64,000 nucleotides of DNA from Xestospongia bergquistia. Its lineage: Eukaryota; Porifera; Demospongiae; Haplosclerida; Petrosiidae. Under the pieces are notes generated by a model. The model worked only from the letters and a program-made list of their open reading frames with translations. It was not told the origin of the DNA and did not search any database. The DNA lies in NCBI GenBank assembly GCA_963965975.1, contig OZ014412.1, forward strand, positions 13,096,849 to 13,160,848. Direction: 5' to 3'. Of the stretch, positions 62,161 through 64,000 are shown one piece after another; position 1 is the first letter of the stretch, and the number at the start of each line of letters is the position of its first letter. The translations under genes were made by a program, and so were the position numbers.

Positions 62161-63445
62161 TGAAGTAATTGGAACACGACTCATCATTTCAGAATTTGAA
62201 TTCGAATAAGATACTTGATTATTTACATTAAAAGATATAAGTCATTAACAATTACCATATATTGTTTCAAAATAATATTATCTCAGTTGTCTATATTGTT
62301 ATCTTTATAGAATCATTGTATGTACAAGACTTAATTTGTTCATATCAGGTGTATCCAGAATAGGAGGGACTTCAACGAATTGGATTTGATAAACTGATGT
62401 CTGATCTATAATTAAAATAACAAATAAGAAAATAAGATATAAATGTTGAAAACAGCATATCTTTGTATCCAGTAAACCAATGTCCTTCTTTCTATGTATC
62501 AAGTTGTATTGGCTCTAATTTTGTCATTAGTGTGCATTGAATGAACATATTTAGAGTGACTTAACTTTGCTGGATGTGGTTGTATATTTAAATCTGTCAT
62601 GTGATCAGGATGTCTACACAACAGACTACCTGTAAGGATGATACAGCTTCATCCAGTGTATGGTGTATGATGCTACAATTACTAATAGGAATACCAGTAA
62701 ATTAGACCTCTATCCAAGAAAGAGAATCAACCAACAAAAGTGACCCTCCTAATTCATCAGACACCTCCATAGCGTAGTTGATTTGGAATTCTGGTGATGC
62801 ACCATCTAATCTGAAGGTTGGAGGAGTCTTCCTATTTAGTAAAGCTACTACAATAGCAGGGAACACACCCTATAACAACAATAATTGTAGAGTTATGACT
62901 AACATTTATGATATAACTTACCTGAGGCACAACTTTGTTTTCAAATTGAAGAACCATTGGCTGACACGTTTTCTTAAAACGTTCCTTTTCTTTGTCTGTA
63001 ATATGACTACTAGGAAGAACTGCTGGTATAAAATTCTGTGTTAATGAAGTATGCGTAGTTTCCGTTAGATTATTTAAAGGAATGATGATACAAAGATGTG
63101 CTATTAATTCAAGGAAGGTGAACAAACCCTCAACAAACTCGACATTCTGCAAAGCATCGAGTAATTTACTTTCAAAAATGCCTTTTTCTTGAAGCTGTAT
63201 ATTCCAGCCTTGATATGGAGCACAATCTTTGATATTTTGCAAACAAAGCTCGAATGATGCAAGTGACCAACTTGACCAAGTACTGTGGATTGGTGAATAT
63301 AATATTATCAAGTACATCAGACAAATAGAGAACTAAAGATAAGGAGTTGAGCTATTTAATAAAGAGGATTGTATCAGAAGCTTTCATTTTCAACTCTTTT
63401 CCAATCTCCATACATCTGTGAAGAGAAACCATACCATGATCTACT
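62161..63445 (-). pseudogene. Second COR-type gene fragment (gene D), broken, no GTPase part
   Basis: Minus-strand homologue of the COR and C-terminal exons at 35.1-36.2 kb. From 63445 it reads DHGMVSLHRCMEIGKELK (against EEHGMISFDSC...), a TAG stop at 63352-63354, DNIIFTNPQYLVKLVTCII, a frameshift near 63270, then open COR sequence to QFENKVVPQ and donor GTAAGT at 62921. The next exon (62630-62869) starts GVFPAIVVALLNRKTPP and has TAA at 62702-62704 after SLSWIEV. Possible further exons lie at 62305-62403 (starts DQTSVYQIQFVEVPPILD) and 62161-62205 (donor GTAAGT). No Roc or ankyrin part lies upstream and no Death exon downstream; both ends are cut. Confidence 0.75.
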
Positions 63446-64000
63446 TTTTTCTTTTTTTTGACTCTTCTCCCTATCACAGTGCATATCTTACTGTTAAATA
63501 AAATAGAACCTTCTAACTAATTCATAGTTATGTGGATTCCACACATCACCATTTAAAAGTATTAATAATATGTGACCATAAATACGAAAATGGTACCTAA
63601 CGCGCAAGTGAATTTTGAACAAATGCTTGTGTAGAAACGGTTGCTACGCATCCATCTTGAGCAGGAAGTCAATGTTATTTAATATTCATGAAGGTCAATC
63701 ATTGATCTCGATACATAATGAATTTTAATAGCTTCCTGTTTAAGATGGCTGCATAGCAACAATTTATACGCAAGCGTTCACTCGAAATTTGTGTGCGCGT
63801 TAGGTACCATTTTCGTATTTATGGTCACATATATACTATTTTAATTATTAAATATAAACTGAATAGTAGTTTGTGTACTAAACAAATGACTTTTACTCTA
63901 TTGCCATTAACTAGTCTATTACTATCAGATTATACATGGGTGTTTATATAAATGGTTGTCAAACAAATGCCAATCACTTTGTGAATACCATCATAAGTAT
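63446..64000. repeat. Diverged duplicate of 17745-18145
   Basis: Same sequence as the segment near 17.9 kb, interrupted by the MITE at 63571-63829 and by a short extra stretch after it. It continues past the window end. The plus-strand frame after CAGATTATACATGGG stays open here too. Confidence 0.85.
63571..63829. mobile_element. Snap-back MITE with 36-bp perfect terminal inverted repeats
   Basis: The ends TGTGACCATAAATACGAAAA... and the reverse complement at the right are identical over 36 bases (63571-63606 and 63794-63829), flanked by TA on both sides. The homologous segment at 17.88 kb lacks it, giving an empty site. Internal sequence is also inversely repeated (GTTGCTACGCATCCATCTTG against GTTGCTATGCAGCCATCTTA), so nearly the whole 259-bp element can fold into one hairpin. 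The TA target and TIR suggest a Tc1/mariner-type mobiliser (inference). Confidence 0.92.

Overview
The window is AT-rich eukaryotic DNA with spliced genes. Exons are short (ankyrin exons of 93 or 99 bases, coding microexons of 10 and 33 bases), with GT(A/G)AGT-type donors, TTTTAG or ATAG acceptors and introns of 1-3 kb. The gene content is ankyrin repeats joined to a Roc GTPase, a COR domain and a Death fold, plus mitochondrial ATP synthase subunit O, a Ty3/gypsy tail, MITEs and very large minisatellites. This suggests an invertebrate animal; a demosponge of the Amphimedon type is my best guess (inference, not proven by sequence search).

Layout. (1) 1-12037 is copy A of a segmental duplication and holds minus-strand ankyrin exons. 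Two of the four full ankyrin exons are frameshifted, so this gene is decaying. (2) 12160-22806 holds the 5' part of the same minus-strand gene: two small exons near 12.2 kb, then coding microexons with the start codon at 22.6-22.8 kb. They are separated by several unrelated minisatellites and by an unrecognised minus-strand gene fragment at 16.3-17.15 kb. (3) 19.2-29.2 kb is about 8.7 kb of one 28-bp minisatellite family, in two arrays either side of the microexons. The second array is organised into higher-order units of about 319 bp. (4) 30.7-32.4 kb has a second minus-strand first exon (similar MAT start) facing a decayed plus-strand ATP synthase subunit O gene. (5) 34.6-58.2 kb is one large minus-strand gene: ankyrin exons, then Roc, COR, a C-terminal region and a Death domain. 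Exon phases join perfectly, but the Roc/COR/C-terminal coding sequence has a P-loop frameshift and several stops. (6) Within it, 38289-49469 is copy B of the segmental duplication, and 41594-50273 is tandemly repeated at 50274-58952 (8,679 bp, nearly identical, 3-bp microhomology). All four exons in the unit are phase 0, so the duplication would add 110 residues in frame. (7) 58.95-64 kb holds one candidate exon, a truncated Ty3/gypsy tail with LTR, inverted LTR-like fragments, a second broken COR gene without its GTPase part, and a near-palindromic MITE.

How it fits together. The window is part of a fast-evolving cluster of ankyrin-Roc-COR-Death genes, all on the minus strand, evolving by duplication at three levels: single exon-intron units (old), a 12-kb block (intermediate) and an 8.7-kb tandem unit (very recent). 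Most copies are damaged. Whether any copy still makes protein needs transcript data. Some single-base indels lie in homopolymers, so sequencing error must be excluded before every break is taken as biological.
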